64,000 nucleotides of DNA from Edolisoma coerulescens (GCA_013397115.1 VWZW01002332.1:868001-932000), one strand, 5' to 3'; shown: positions 26,594 to 40,430, numbered from the stretch's first letter. Numbers and translations are program-made. The notes: generated by a model not told the origin, from the letters alone.

Positions 26594-27284
26594 TCCTCTA
26601 TTTTATTTTATTTTAGACAAGGGAGATTACCAATCATTTTGGAAAATGTGAGCCTCTGAATACCAATTTCTATTAAAACATGATGGTAATAAGTCAGGAA
26701 ATACAGTCAGATAATTTTTACTGGTTTGTTCCATTAAGGTATTTTGTCCCTTCCCTTGTCTACAAGAAGCATTCTAATGCAAAAAATCTTGAGATAAAAA
26801 AAAGATATTTCATGACAGTCTGTTCTTTCCCCTGTTTACTTGGAGCTGATGGATCATTTAACTGCGTGGCACAGTGTTAATCTGGGCTATAACAGCAGAG
26901 TCGATTGTTTGAACAACTGATCAATATCAGTTCCTAATGCTACAGCTTGCATTTAGAGTGCTGCTGCCTGTTTTACACTTGCAGCTCTGCAGCCTTTCTC
27001 CCCAGCTGCTGTGGCAGTGTTTTCCAAAGCCTTCCTGGTTGTACTTCTCCATTGCAGTTCTTACATTCCCAATCTTCTGGTTTTACTCTTGAGGCCTTGC
27101 ACCTGCAAACCCCAATTGTGTTGTTACAGAGTGGTGTCATGGGAAGAAGCTCTCACTATCCTGAAACTCACCTCTACCTCTTGCCCCCTTTCTTTGTCTC
27201 TTGTTTGGTAAACCAAGACACAGCATGCAGCACAGCAGATACTGTTCATATAAATACTTCATAAATATTATCCAACAACGTCGC

Positions 27285-27741
27285 TGTTGGGGCAGCCATG
27301 ACACACACACGGACAGTGCCTCAGTCAAGGGCCGAAAAGTGTTTATTCAAGAAACCAGCCTACTTTTATAGACTTTTGTATGTTATCATTTGTGTTACAT
27401 ATTCGTTGGATGTTAAATTACTACAATAGATTCATTGTTTGTCATTTAACTAAAATATACTATTATTGGCTACCTCTACCATAAGCACTCAAGAATTCAG
27501 AAAAATCACAGGTGCAGATATGTTGCTGTTTTTCTCCTTCCATTGTTTAAGTTTCTTGCTTCTGTTGATACTACACTTTCTTGGGTAGAAGATAATTGTT
27601 TTTCTTCTCATGGACTCAACAATATACATACTATAAATCTTAACAGTCAATCATTGCATAGCAACTGCTCTTAATTAACGTATTCCAGTGAACATTAACA
27701 AATGCGAAGTTTAAGCAAGTCCCAAAGAAAATGATATAACA
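27285..27741 (-). mobile_element. Compact retroviral-type solo LTR, minus orientation
   Basis: On the minus strand a TATA box (TATAAAAG, plus-strand 27363-27370) is followed about 20 bp later by AATAAA (27342-27347) and a short U5. This compressed TATA-poly(A) layout with a very short R is typical of alpha/beta-retrovirus-like (ERV2/ERVK) LTRs of birds. Proposed ends give TGTT...AACA inverted termini on the minus strand. Flanks (left 'cgtcgc', right 'ctagga') do not form a target-site duplication, so the bounds remain tentative. No internal retroviral sequence is attached. Confidence 0.65.
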
Positions 27742-30244
27742 CTAGGAGGGAAAAACCCAGCAAAAAATAGTCATCTTTTTCATTGTAACCTACTGCACTG
27801 GAGGGAGCCTCTAGAGGTCTATTTTTCCTTTTTTCTCATGGTAATAAGATTTCAGATACAGAACATTAATTTAGCAACATGAGTGTAGTGGGCCTCTCTG
27901 TCCTGAAGCTTTCCATTTCATATCCCATCTCTTTTCTCATTTCTTCCCATTCTCAATGCTTTTTCCATGTTGTCTTTAATCCCTTGATGTCACAAAACTA
28001 CCCCAGTATATGACATACCACCTGACAGATGATATTCTTTTAACTTCATCTCTTTTTCTGCCTTCTTTCAATAAAATTAATCAAACTCATTTGCAGCAAT
28101 TCAAGATGCACTTGAGATGCATTTGAAGCATTTCAAGCTGACTGAAGTTCTCCCTATCCACTCCCAACACTCCATCACTCTCTGGCATCCACTCAAAGCC
28201 ACCAGTGCTCACCAAAACAGCTCTTTTCATAATTCTTGCCATGTCTATGCAAACTGTTCAGAAATACTGCCACTCAAAGGGTCTCTGCTCCCCCTGGATG
28301 ATTCTTAAGGATTCACAAACCTAAAGCCATCTTTTTAGCTTCTTACAGACAGAAGAAATGCAAGTGGAGTTTCATCAAGTTTGCCTCAGTCAACCTGCAT
28401 CAGCCTGGATACTGCTATATTACCATTATTATACTAGCACATACCATTAATCACAACAAAACTGATAACAATGATTTCATCTTCTTTGTTCCAAATGTGT
28501 TTATATGATTAAAAGACAGAGCTCAGGATGTAATTTGCCATTTTCACTATATCAACCAAGAAATCTTCTGCTTCTTAGGAGATTAAATATTTGCAATTTT
28601 TAATCATCACAAGCAGTAGACAGATGTAGTTGATGTGTTCAAACCTGAGAATCTGCATGAAATGGCACTTAAATTGCCCTAAATGCATTATGGACAGAAT
28701 TTGGCTTGAAGCCAACCATCCAGCATAATGTACATATAAATTGTCAGCGTAATTTGAAAGAACTTTATTGTATTGCTGGTTTTCACTTACTGTTGATGGT
28801 ACAAAGATAACACTGCCATAAGGTTATTCTGTACAATCATTCGTTTGCTTCAGATAAATTTGCCAAAAATAAACTCCATTGGCACTCAAATATAGCAAAA
28901 ATCAACTGTGAAGTAATTTTTCAATTTAATCTAACTGAATTTCATTAATAAAGGTTATTTTGCTAAATGAAGTAATATATGAGTCAGGAATTCACCTAAC
29001 CTGTGTGTTATATGCAAAAACACCCATATATTTTAAGTAATTATTTAAATAGAAAAAGCTATCATTAACAGCCCAGGTCATTCTTGTTTAGGATCAAATC
29101 TCAGTCCTTTTTACTCAACACACCATTGTTTTACTCTTCTCATTTTAAACAGAATAGAATCTTTTTAGGCTTTTAGTACCTCCGAAACCTTTAGAACTCT
29201 CTTCTGTACAAAAACCACTTTGTAGGAAACCGTTGTCACCTCTCACTGTCAAGGGATTTAGATGACAGGCAGCAAACCTTGATAAACCTCTGTAGTCATT
29301 GTAAAGAAGTGACCCAAACTCCCCTTAGGCTTTCATCATAAAAGTTTTACTGCAATGGCAGTTAGTGTTTGCCCACTCTTTTCTTCCCTTCGATTTAAGC
29401 TTTTGTTGAACCATGATCATTTGTAATATTCTCATTACCCGTTTTAGACACATTCTTCCCAGGCAAAGAGACAGTTTTCACCGTGTGTTGTCCAGGTTGA
29501 GTTCCCAACCTGAATCCTCTGCACAGTAATAGGTAGTCCCCAAGCCTTTGCAGTGCAGAAGCTGAGAGCTGTGGGTCACCATGTCATCTCTACTGACTAC
29601 CCAATATTATGAACTTCTTTGGCTTTTTGTCCCTCTTTCCAAGATAAATCAGAGCTACATTCAAAGCTGTAGTTGGAGTGCAGAAGGAAAGTATGAAAAT
29701 CAATGTGGAAAATGAGCAGCATTAGAAGCAGATTAAATGAAGGCTGGGTTTGATACAATGACAAAATAATGATATTTCATATATATTTTTCACATACGAT
29801 TTTGTAGTTTGAGCATATGTGATAAATTATGTAATGATCAACCCAAAGTGTAATTCTTTCACGGAAGTGGTAGGGAGAAGAGAACAAAAGACTTACTAGG
29901 TATTAAGAAAGTGCTCTAGGGTGTAACTGTGAGCTGCATTTCAAATGCAGGCAGATTAGAAATTGTTCTTGTGCAAAGTCTTCAGAAGAAAAGGTTGGAT
30001 GCACTGAATGGACCACCTTGGTTTAGAGATAAAAACTCAGCAAATGAATGGACAGATTAACACAGAGGTTTCCTAGCAACTGGCTCAGGACAATGAACTC
30101 ACTCTCACGAGAAAAATAAGTTTAATTCTCTTCATTCGAAGGAAGAACCATATATAAAAGTTGTTTAATGCAAAGCAATTCACAACTGTTAAGATCTGGT
30201 TATTAAAATTAGGGAGACGTCTTTGCCCAAATTAAGGTGTAAAC

Positions 30245-30662
30245 GAGATCATACATCAAAGTCATTAGTATGGATTTTTATTTAACAGTAAATGTGAGGG
30301 AGAGAGGGAGAGATAGAAGGAAATAGGAAAAGATAGTGGGGGCAGGGAGAGAAAGAGAATGACAGAGAGACAGAAAATGCGTCACCACTGCGTGGATTCT
30401 GTTGGTTCTCTTCTTCTGGTCTTCTCAGTGGTGAGGGCCCCAGTCTAGTCAAAGCGATGGTCACTGTCTTGAGCCATGAGGAGTGGGAGAAGCCCATGAA
30501 ACACAAAATCCACTGGGTTTATATTTAATCATGTTAAGGTGGGAATGCCCAGGTACCTCCCCCGGGGCAGGGAATTTTACACTGGGTGATGTAATACTTC
30601 AGATCACAGGACAGTTCAGGAGTCTGATGGTTTATGACACCTTCTAAGACTAACACATCACA
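30245..30662 (-). mobile_element. Probable ERVL-like LTR, minus orientation
   Basis: On the minus strand a segment with 'aaaattccctgccccggggg' and 'acctgggcattcccacc' leads to a TATA-like TAAATATAAA (plus-strand 30518-30527) and, about 240 bp on, AATAAA (30277-30282). The layout and the text before the TATA box recall avian ERVL-class LTRs, from memory only. A purine-rich GAGA-type tract (plus-strand 30296-30376) lies within the R/U5 part. A possible TG start is at 30661-30662. Class assignment is tentative. Confidence 0.45.
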
Positions 30663-30935
30663 GCTGCCTCTTATATCAGTGAAACTGAGTCAATTATGGC
30701 ACACCAGGAGGGGTGAATTCCTTCAGGCTGTGTTTGAATGTCCTGGTGCTTCTCTGGAAGAGAATTTCCACAGCTGAGCCACTTGTGTAAGGACTTTGGC
30801 ATGATAAAAAGCACTACCCCAACTCCCAGGATTTGCCTCTTATCAGCCTCTTCCCTTATCTTGTCCAACACCCAGCTGTAGCCTCTGGTGCATACCCTCC
30901 GAACCTGGGTAGTTAAGTGGTTCATTGTTTGAATA
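30663..30935 (-). mobile_element. Possible 3' internal remnant of the adjacent LTR element
   Basis: Immediately 5' of the proposed LTR on the minus strand is an 84-codon open frame (30671-30925) with composition unlike the neighbouring intron. Its position fits the last internal part of a retrovirus-like element just before the LTR. I cannot match it to gag, pol or env, and no clear polypurine tract is visible at the junction, so it may instead be more LTR or unrelated sequence. Confidence 0.25.
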
Positions 30936-33555
30936 ATTAACTATTAACAGTCCAGTCTCTCACAACAACCTGTTGAGATTTATGAGAGGGAAAGAGAAAA
31001 AAATCCACACAGAACTTCTCTGTGGATATTTGATACAGCTGAAGAAGTATTAATTCCCCAACAGTAAATTCTTTTAAAATTGTCGGGCTTTTTTTTTTTT
31101 GCTTCTGCAAACCCCCAACATTAGGACAATGAGTACAAAAGACAAATGCAGAAATGTCATTGCTACTGAGCAAAGTATGCATGTTATATGCTCCTTGGAG
31201 CCTTTTTGAATTTGGGGAAGTATTTCCACGTCAAAAGCAAATGCTAAAGTGTAAGTGGCACCAATTTTTGAAAAATATTAGTTTCAAGCAATACCTTCTA
31301 TGTAAAGCTAATTAGACACGTGGCAGACACGACTATGACCTCAGACAGCATGCCACATTGAAGTAGAGAGAGCCATAGCTTGACAGAGCATTCAGCACTG
31401 GAGCTGCCCAGAACCAGATGAATGGGATGCTTGGGAGCATAGTATGAATGGTACAATAATTTGTTGTCCTGGAGAGAAGCATTAGTCATGACAGATAGCA
31501 TTCTGAGCTGTATTATTATTATTTATTTGCTGCTTAATGAAGACCAGCAGTGTACAGCAGGTCTGTAGCTGATGCTGACCTTGAAGGTTACTCTTAAGCT
31601 TTCCTGAAAATCATTAAAAGTTGCTTGTTGAACCTATCAGTTTTGTTTTGTTTTAAGTTTTAGCTTCAGTAAAATACAATATACATTTCACACAGTAGAA
31701 GTTTATAGTGAGATTAAGGTGTACTGATACTTGGCTAGATGGATAATACATGATGCTCAGAACACCAAGGAATATGGATTTTTCTAATAAAATGCTACGT
31801 TGAAATAGCGCACGTCTTCCAAAATATTCCCTGTCACAAAAGAGCATAAAATCAGTGAAATAAAAAGCAGCTTTTAAAAACATACACTTAATAGCATCAA
31901 AATTTAGAACTAGAAAAAGAAATTTAAACACCACTAACATCAGCTTTGATTAAAATTGAGACCACAAAGTTGCTGATACACCAGGCTGTCCTGAATCATG
32001 TTAGTCCAGGTGAGAGAGACCTTCCTACACTGTTTGCATCCATGTCACCCAGTTTTTGCCTTCCCCCAAGGGGAGTGCCTGTCTCTGCTTTTGCTGAAGC
32101 ATCACGTCTTTTTCCACTGACAGAAAACTAAAAGCAGAAGAAAGTTTCTGATCTTAGATATTTTTCTTAATGGAATCTCTGCTGCATTCTCACTTTGTAA
32201 GTTTTTTTAAAACTAGATTGTAATTGTTCAAGTTTAAGTAGCACCTGCAATGACAAGGTGCAGAAATTTTCTTAAGACTTAGAAAGCCAGTACATCGGTT
32301 TAACCTCCCCCAGACCTTTTTGTGGCCTAGAGCTTCTCATTACAGGACAAACTAATCAACAAACAATCTGTCTTCCAAGACTTGGAAGAGTCTGTAAGAT
32401 TAATGAAGACCAATTTATAAATGCCACTGAACAGCAGTAATCAGTATTTTTTTTAGAGTTCCTGGTCAAATATATCTCCTACTTATCTAAATGGAAGCTA
32501 ATATGTGTCATTATTTTCTTGATTATGATCAAGAATCTAATGTCTGAGCATATACTTATCTGTATTAAACACAGTGAGTTAATCCACTCACACATCCCCA
32601 GGAATTCTGGCTGCACATCCTGTTATGTTGTAATAAAAGTGTTTCATAGAGATCTATTGTACTGCACTGCTCTCCACTTACAGCAATGATTCTTTCAATT
32701 GCTGCTTGTCTGCCCAGTTACACAGGTGTGCAGATGAAATACATATATTTTTCCTGATAAGAATATTAGGATTCACACATTCATGAACCCTCTGGAAGTT
32801 AGAGTGACAGCCAAGATTTTTAGCAGCTCCTGAGCAATGAAATCAGACAGTTGCTATCCATTATGCTATTCCTCACACTTAACAACAAAACACATATTAG
32901 ATGTAAATTATCCTCAAGAGAGGACAAATGGAGACTGATTCTGGTCTTATCCTTTTAATAACTAAAGCTTTGTACCAAGATCCCTAATCGTCTTGAGCAA
33001 CCCATTTCAATAGCTAGTAAATGCTACTGTGTTATACAACTTAAAAAAATTTATATCCTGAATTTAACTCCTGGTAGGAGTGTGTGCTCTTCTTTTGTAT
33101 TTCATGCTGCAGAGTACTCAGATATCCTTTCCTGCTGCTGTGATTTCTCATATGCTAGAGCAAGAATATAAGAATTGCATTATGGCCTGACTGGTCTGAG
33201 TATCTTCCCTTCAGCAACATCATTATCTAGGCTACTTCAGAAGGCAAAACACTCCCACGGTAATCACACTCTTAGATCTACAGAGTTATTAAGCTATAGA
33301 TCATGCCCATATTCACTTTGGCCTCAGAAGCAGCCTTGAAGTCTCCACCTCTGTTTTCCTTCTTTGCACATGAATATCATTTGGTAAAGATTTTGCCTTG
33401 GTGCCACATGGAATATTACAACAAATTACTTCAAAAAATGTAAATGAAGAAAAGATTGACTGAAGAAGTGTGCCAAGATGTGCTGCAAAGGAACTCTTCT
33501 GCCTAAAAAGAAAAAACTAAATTATAGAAGATTGGATCTTGAAATGAATCCTGTT

Positions 33556-33960
33556 TCATCTTGTCGTTAATGACCTTGGCATAAGAGAAAGAAATATGCA
33601 AATGACAATTGTATGGTACAAAATTGAACGTCTTACCAGTACGGCAGATGATGAAAATAACAGATGGGAACAGACAAGAAATGCAATCCTACGAAGAGCA
33701 AGGTCATGCACACATGAATGGCTGGTTATGAAGTGGTAGCTCATAACTTGCAAATGATTAAGGATAAAGATCTGAGTGTATCTACATGAGCACAGAATAA
33801 GTATGTGCCAAAAAATGCAAATATGGATCTAGGTGAATTCAGTGACAGATTTCCAACACAGCTAGAGAAGTATCAACACTTAAACCTCTAGTAAGATTTT
33901 ATTTTGAAGGCAGGGTACAATTCTACTCAGGATCAAAATTAATCAAATTAGAACCACTGC
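33556..33960 (+). mobile_element. Probable ancient CR1-type LINE relic, plus orientation
   Basis: Scattered matches in the right order to the CR1 region upstream of the 3' end: 'gttaatgaccttggcataag' (CR1 'tcaatgacctggatgaag'), 'gcaaatgaca' (CR1 'gcagatgaca'), 'aaagatctgagtgt', 'agtatgtgccaaaaaatgca' and 'ggtacaattctactcagg'. It is far more diverged than the other copies, suggesting an old insertion; it could also belong to a related LINE clade. Bounds are approximate. Confidence 0.5.
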
Positions 33961-34724
33961 ATGGGATAGAAATATATAATTCAAGGAAAGACTGTCAGTG
34001 TTTGCTTGGTTAGCAAAATAGGCCAAATCTGAGAAGGGAAATGCCTATGCTCAATCAATGTTTCTTAAAGTGAACTTCGAGGAATTGTAATGACTGTTGG
34101 CTAGAATTCTAAAAAAAATGTTTGAAGTGGTTCTCTCTTTATACTCTCTATATACATTTTGCACATTTCAGATTTAAATACATACAGATTTTAACAGGAA
34201 GGACCAGAATCTGTTCATATTTTTTCAATCATATTTAGTATTAACTTCCTCTGTATTATTAAAAATCAATCAATTATTTCTTTCAAGTTATCGTAATTTC
34301 AGCACAGTAGCAAGACAAATTCCAAATGTCACTGCATTGCAGTAAAGAGGAAGAGGAAGAAAGTTCTTAATTTCTAAGAGGACTTTTTTAATACCAAGGA
34401 TAGCTTCTGAAATATTTCTGTTCATCTCCTTAATTAATTTCTTTGTGCTATTTGGAATAATTCTCTTTGAATGTGCAAATATGCGCAATGTGCTTTAAGC
34501 AAAGTCAAAGTTATTAAAAACCTGAAATGCTCTTCTTTAATCCCTATTAATAATTGTATAAATGCAGTGTTCTGATAATCCTCACAAGAGGGTATTAGGA
34601 CACATACATTTTGTAAGATGAAAGCTGCATTCAACAGTTGCTCAAACTGTACAAAAACACCCTTTTGAGCCACCTTGAACACAGATTTACTGAGTTTTAA
34701 ACTGGCACTTCATCCCTGTTTCAG

Positions 34725-34845
34725 CAAGCGTCCTCTGCAGATTTAATGATCAGGAACATCCTCCTGATGCACGCTGGGAGATATGGTTGCAGGGTCCAGA
34801 CCGCAGCGGACACCGTGTCAGATGAGACGGAGCTGCTTGTTAGGG
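34725..34845 (+). CDS. CNTN5: CNTN5 exon C: C-terminal part of Ig domain 6
   Basis: A 121-nt exon between 'cctgtttcag' and 'gtgagt'. It enters in phase 0 and gives 40 codons, 'QASSADLMIRNILLMHAGRY' onwards to 'SDETELLVR', with a final G starting the shared Gly codon (phase 1 exit). 'HAGRYGC' (codons 16-22) is the Ig F-strand motif, and its Cys is the expected disulphide partner of the Cys in exon B, 13.8 kb upstream. Exons B and C together form the complete Ig6 domain, the last Ig domain before the FNIII stalk. Confidence 0.94.
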
Positions 34846-37800
34846 GTGAGTATGCTTGTGGTGCCCTCTGAAAACACAAACCACCACACACTGTTGTACC
34901 AGGGAACTCAAATACGTGAGCTTCAGGGACGCCTCTGCCATGCAGTGGTCCTCAGATTTTATATTATTGAAGCCATTTGTGATTAACCTGCTGTCTTTGA
35001 AAGCAGTTTCACCATAAACTGACCTGCAGACTCTGCAAAGAGAAAAAAAAGACAGTGGGTTAATAGACAGTTTCAAGAGACGTAACAGCACAAAAAGTAT
35101 ACCAGATTAGCTAAAATGCAGACAATTAGCCTTCCCAGACCTGCATAAGGTAGGTATAAAGAGTTCTTTGGTTTTTTATGTGATACTTTGCATTTCACCT
35201 TATGGTCAAGCCATTCTTTCAGGTTTAGCAGTTTAGGAACATTCATTCATTTCCTAAGAGGAGGGCCCATGCAGCCTTTTGTAAAATTATAGATATGAAC
35301 AATGAAACAAAAGCCCCATAATATGATGAGAATTTGGTTTTTTTCACACATGGAATTTTTACCCAATTGTTCACTGCATCTTTATGCCCAGTCCTATAAT
35401 CTGTTAAATTGTTTCACCTGTCATTTAACGTTCCTGATTATGTACAGGAACACAGAGTCCTTTTCCTGCAGGATCCCGGACCACACCAAGGATGCCAACT
35501 AGTTTACAGTAAAGCAGGGCACCAGCACCATCTGTGCCTTCCATTAAGCAGAGTATTTCTGCATTCTGCATTACTTTTGTGCGTGTGTGCATACCCACAT
35601 GTGTTTTCAGTGCCTGAGAGGATCTGAGGACTTGCAGTTCCCTTACTGGCATAACGACTGGTGGGTCCTGCAATGCCAAGAGAGATGGATCCCTGCTAGG
35701 CAGCACAGCTGGGTAGCCTTACTGTGGATTATACATTTTTAAAATAATAAATCAAGGTAGATATTGTATTAACATTTGAAAAACTCCAGATAAAAAAAAA
35801 AAATAACCAGAATTATTTGGCTATTATAATTTCTCAAAAATACTTATTTTACCACATTCCACAATGTCTTTAGACTTGATGCGTTCCTATCCGTCACTTT
35901 TAGGACAAATATATGTTTTAAATGATAAAGAATGTTTCTGGCTGACTGCAGGGCTCTTTACATTTCCATGAAAGTAATAGTTAAATATTTCCATAAAGAC
36001 ACTTTGAGGACTGTCAGGTTTCTATGAGCTATGGCACTATTGGGATGGTTGTCTTCAGTTGACTCATCACAGCCATGTAATACCATTTTATCTGCCTTAT
36101 GAAATCTGATTCATCCTTCTGGGTTATGCAAGACCTTTTGTGTTACCTTTGTCTCAGACAGTAGCTGGAGGCTCTATGGATAGGCAAGGCAATCTCAACT
36201 TTAAATTGAACTTTTGTGACAAAAAGGTCTTAGTTATTATCTAGGATAGACTGATTACAAAATTATTTTTTAGGAATACTGGTTACATAAATTAGTTTAT
36301 TGAATTTGCTGTAGAAATGAAATTCTTCTCTGAGGAAGAGGTCCAAGATTAAATTTTAAAAAAGGCATGGTAAGCACTATCAGGATGTGTTTATGTGAGT
36401 CTCATTACCATGTCACCATGCTGTTGAAATAAAAGCTATAACTGCTTTGTAGTGGAATTTAAATTCCAATATACTTCGCTTACAATTTTCTCCTTTTCTT
36501 GTTTAGCGTAAGAAATTTTGTTTTGTATTGCAGAAAATGTTTAAACATTTCAGTGTAAAGTTGCTAATGACTAGTCCTTACAGGGTTCAACAGTTCAAAA
36601 ATCAAAAATATTTATGAGAATCTAATCTATCTCTCCTTATACTTTTACAGGAACTTCAATTTCATTTCAGTATCTCTAATTTTTTTTTTCCACTCGCTCA
36701 GTCTGTAGAGCACACTTAGTGGTGTGCAATTTGACACCGATGATCCCAAATTGCAGCACCTTTCAAACTTCTTTATGTTTAGCTTTCGGTGATACTGGAC
36801 ATTGCTTAGGAGAAGATACCAGCAGAAACAGATGTTTCGGTAAATATTTCAGTTAACTCTGAAGAATTCCACCTGACAAAGGATGTCATCTTCTATGAAG
36901 AAAACTCATGCAGTGAAGTTTGTAATCCAAAGCTGTATTATTCTTTATTTCCAGTACAGATCATAGTTAAAATAATTTCATTTTATGCATATTAAAAAAC
37001 ATCCTTTTATTTTAAATGTTACAGCCCGTAGCCAAACTGAGATAGCAGAAGCTTTTTTATGGACTCTTATGTGTACTGCTATAAGCAAACCTACAGCACA
37101 TCCTTGTTCTGACCTTACTTTCTCTCCTTTTGCCTCTGCAGAAAATGCCAGTGATAATACTGATAATATCATACCAGCATATAACTCCATTTCAATCATT
37201 ACTTTTATTGTAGGTTTCATCTGGTATTTTAATATATCATTGTCATTTTTTCTTGAAAAATTCTTCTTCTTACAACGTTTCTACAGGAAATAAATTGGAC
37301 ATACAGAATAAATTCAATTAAAATAATCTCATTCTCCTTCCTTTAGATATTCGTGAATATCAGAATTACTGCTACTAGCAAATTGACTAAATTTAAAGAG
37401 AACTATGCATTCAACTGGTTCACTATTTTTAAGTCAAAGGACTTTTTGTCAGAACTTAATTATGAGTGACTTGGAAGAGTACTATGCCTTGTTGCAGCTT
37501 CCTCAGATGGAGGAAGCAGAAACAAACTTTGCAGACTTCTGTTACTCGTAATTAACATCTTGATCTTTAACAGACAGACCTTCACCACTGTATTTTCAAG
37601 GAAGTGCAATGTTTCAGTATCATTTATTGTGGGGAAAGCATGGCGTATCCTTAATATTTATCTATTTTGAAACCATTTTTACTAGTTGCTCTACTGGAAG
37701 TTCCCTTGTATATATGCCAGGGAATGTCACTATTTTTTCCCTTGTTCTTCTTTGCTTTGCATTATACAATGAAAGTTAAATTCCAAAAATATCACCAGTG

Positions 37801-39091
37801 AAAGACAGCACGAAGAACAGAGAATGCACAGTGCCAAGTAAATCTCAATTTCTTTGAGTCTAATTACTCATAAGAAGGTAATTAATGCTGCAAGAAGATT
37901 CCTGAATTTACTGCATATATACCTGTCTGTATGTGTGTGTGTGTAAAAAACAAAGGAAATTAAGACAGCAGGAAATTTCTATTCTGCAACTTTCTATAAT
38001 GTGTTATATGTTTTTTAAACCCAAAATTTAAATTTTCAAATTCACTACCTCACAAGTCTGGAATTTAGGTAAGTTGCAGTGAAATACATGTCTAATATTT
38101 TTTCCATAATGATTGTGACCTAGTGAATCTCTTTCAGGAACATTTCAAAAGTATATATAAAAAGGTATTCTAGATCATGTTAGGACAAAATCAGGATTCA
38201 AGTCCATCAGCACTAACTACTCAAAAACAAACTCCAAATACTTCTCTAAATGCTGTATGTACATTAAAGTAACAAAAACTTTTTAATGATCCCTAGCAAT
38301 TTTTTTTTAATGCTGCCAATAATGTGGGTTTCATTAGGAGGACATGTTCTGTCAGCAGCTGGATCTGTCAGGCAGTACATTAGCTTTCCAGCTTAAATGT
38401 CTTGCATTTTATTCTTGGAGTGGGTTGTGAGCAAGAAGTATTTTGGTATTCTCATACTAGTCAACAGTGACCTGTAAGGGTGGGCTGTCCTGATATACCT
38501 GGCATCATCTGTTTTTATTCAGGTAAGCTACTATCTAACTTGCAGAAGTGTTTCCTATCCAAATACAGCTCTACAAAATTCTCTGCAATTCATCATCATA
38601 GGTTGTTTTTATTATTAGGTACCTAAAAAATAGTGATAATCTTTTATTCATCTGAAATCCACCATCCCCTCTAGATATACACATTGATTCTGTAGAGGTC
38701 CCCAGAGAGTTCTTTACTCTCTGAATATGGCGAGGATGAGAGAAGATTCAGATCAAAGGCCAGAACTCATTTAAGGCAGAAGAGGCAATGCCAATCACTT
38801 TCAACTTAGCTCAACAGCTGCAGTGCTCAGCTATGAGGCAGAATAACTTTTCATCTCTCTCATGCCAGGACCCAAAATCACACTTTCTCGTTAAAAGCAT
38901 GCTATACCTGGAGGTGTCTCTTAGGTGGGATCAAGATATGTTCAAGCCTCTTTCTGAGGCAGAGGAGCCAGGAGCACAGAAATCGAGTGACAAACAAATG
39001 AGCACCTGGATGTGTAGGGCACAATTTAGGGCATCTCCAGTAACCCAAATATTTTCTTCTTTCATTGAATTTACTCCTGCTCTAGAAATGA

Positions 39092-39119
39092 ACAGAGGTT
39101 CCCTTAGGTGAACCTCTGT
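39092..39119. repeat. Perfect 10-bp inverted repeat, 8-nt loop
   Basis: ACAGAGGTTC (39092-39101) pairs with GAACCTCTGT (39110-39119). No extension of the stem. Confidence 0.8.
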
Positions 39120-40430
39120 CAATGGCTTAAGTCAAGACACCGAACTGTTTATTGGAAAGGGAAAAGCTAAACAAGAGGCATGCACCCTCTGCACCAGGTT
39201 GCCCTCCATTGGGGCAACGATGAAGATAGGGGTAAATCCTTAAAAGCCGCAGCAATACTTTTCTGGAAGACAGTCATCAGAGCCCATAACAGCAAAAGAT
39301 ATACAGGCTGATACATCTCAAGGACATCTAGAAGAGAAAACAGCTTTTCACAGAAGTTGGTAACTATTCTGGCACCAGGCCTGCACAAATGTGCTACCTC
39401 AAGTGCAGTCCCATGACAGAAATTATATATGTCTGATGATCAAAGAAGTAGTTTTAGTGGAGTGAATGAATACAACAAAAATCACCACTATGGACTTATG
39501 TTCTTGACACCCAAGTCATTACTTGATTTCATTTCATTTATTTCTTCTGTTGTTTGTTCACTCAAGGAAATGCAGAAAACCTGTTTGCCATGCAAACAAG
39601 AATGTTTACAGGAGAGTGTAGATACTCATTACACAGTCAACAAATGTTTTCCTCAGCACATGAAGTCAAGAGCCATTTAAGAAGAAGAAGTGATTAGTAC
39701 TTTTATGAATGTCAGTCCTGTCCTTGACATCAGTCCAAGAATAGTTTTCCCACGTCATGTGCATTTTCTGGCTACCAGCCTTTGCTTATCCACCCTGATC
39801 TTCAACTTGCAGTGAATATTAAGTAGCAGAGGAGCAGAACAGCAGAATGCTACAGCTTGGTTGGTTTTCCACCTATCATTGGCACACCAGTAGCCGAACT
39901 GTCTCTGTACTGATTTTTCACAAAGAAGTGATCACCTAAGCAGAAGGCTCTAATACAGGATAAATATGCATGTCATGTTCTGACACTAATGATATGATCG
40001 CAAACAGGGGTACCAAACACCCAAGTACTAGCCAGGAGACCTGCATCTCACAGATGTCTCAGGTGATCTTGTACCCAGCCATGTGTCAGTTTTCTTGAGA
40101 CAATGCCTGCTTGCTGAATTAATTTGGTTTTTAAAGCATGACTTCCAAAAAGGGCTTATTAGATTCTTATTTCCCATCAAGCTGTTGAAATCTAAAGCTA
40201 TCTGTGCTTTCACGTTTTCACTACAAAGGATAGCTAAATGAACCCCTGTTTCAACTATGTTTCACTGTATAGATGTTAAGAACAAGATATACATTTATCA
40301 TAAAGAGGTTGACACCATGAAAGGGCTGACCCTTACTACCTTACATTGCTCCAATTAGCAAGAGTATTTTTCAGTTTGTGTTTATTTAATTCATCGGTAC
40401 AAAACCTATTTCTCAGTGACTGGGAGGTTT

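Larger units (their letters stand above)
20948..34724 (+). other. CNTN5 intron B/C (13777 bp, phase 0, inside Ig6)
   Basis: A large intron splitting the Ig6 domain. It holds CR1 copies at 22.4 and 26.2 kb, a compact LTR at 27.3-27.7 kb, an ERVL-like LTR region at 30.2-30.9 kb and an ancient CR1-like relic at 33.6-34.0 kb. The remaining segments (22.8-26.2, 27.7-30.2 and 30.9-33.5 kb) are AT-rich, with short chance open frames and nothing I can assign. Confidence 0.88.
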
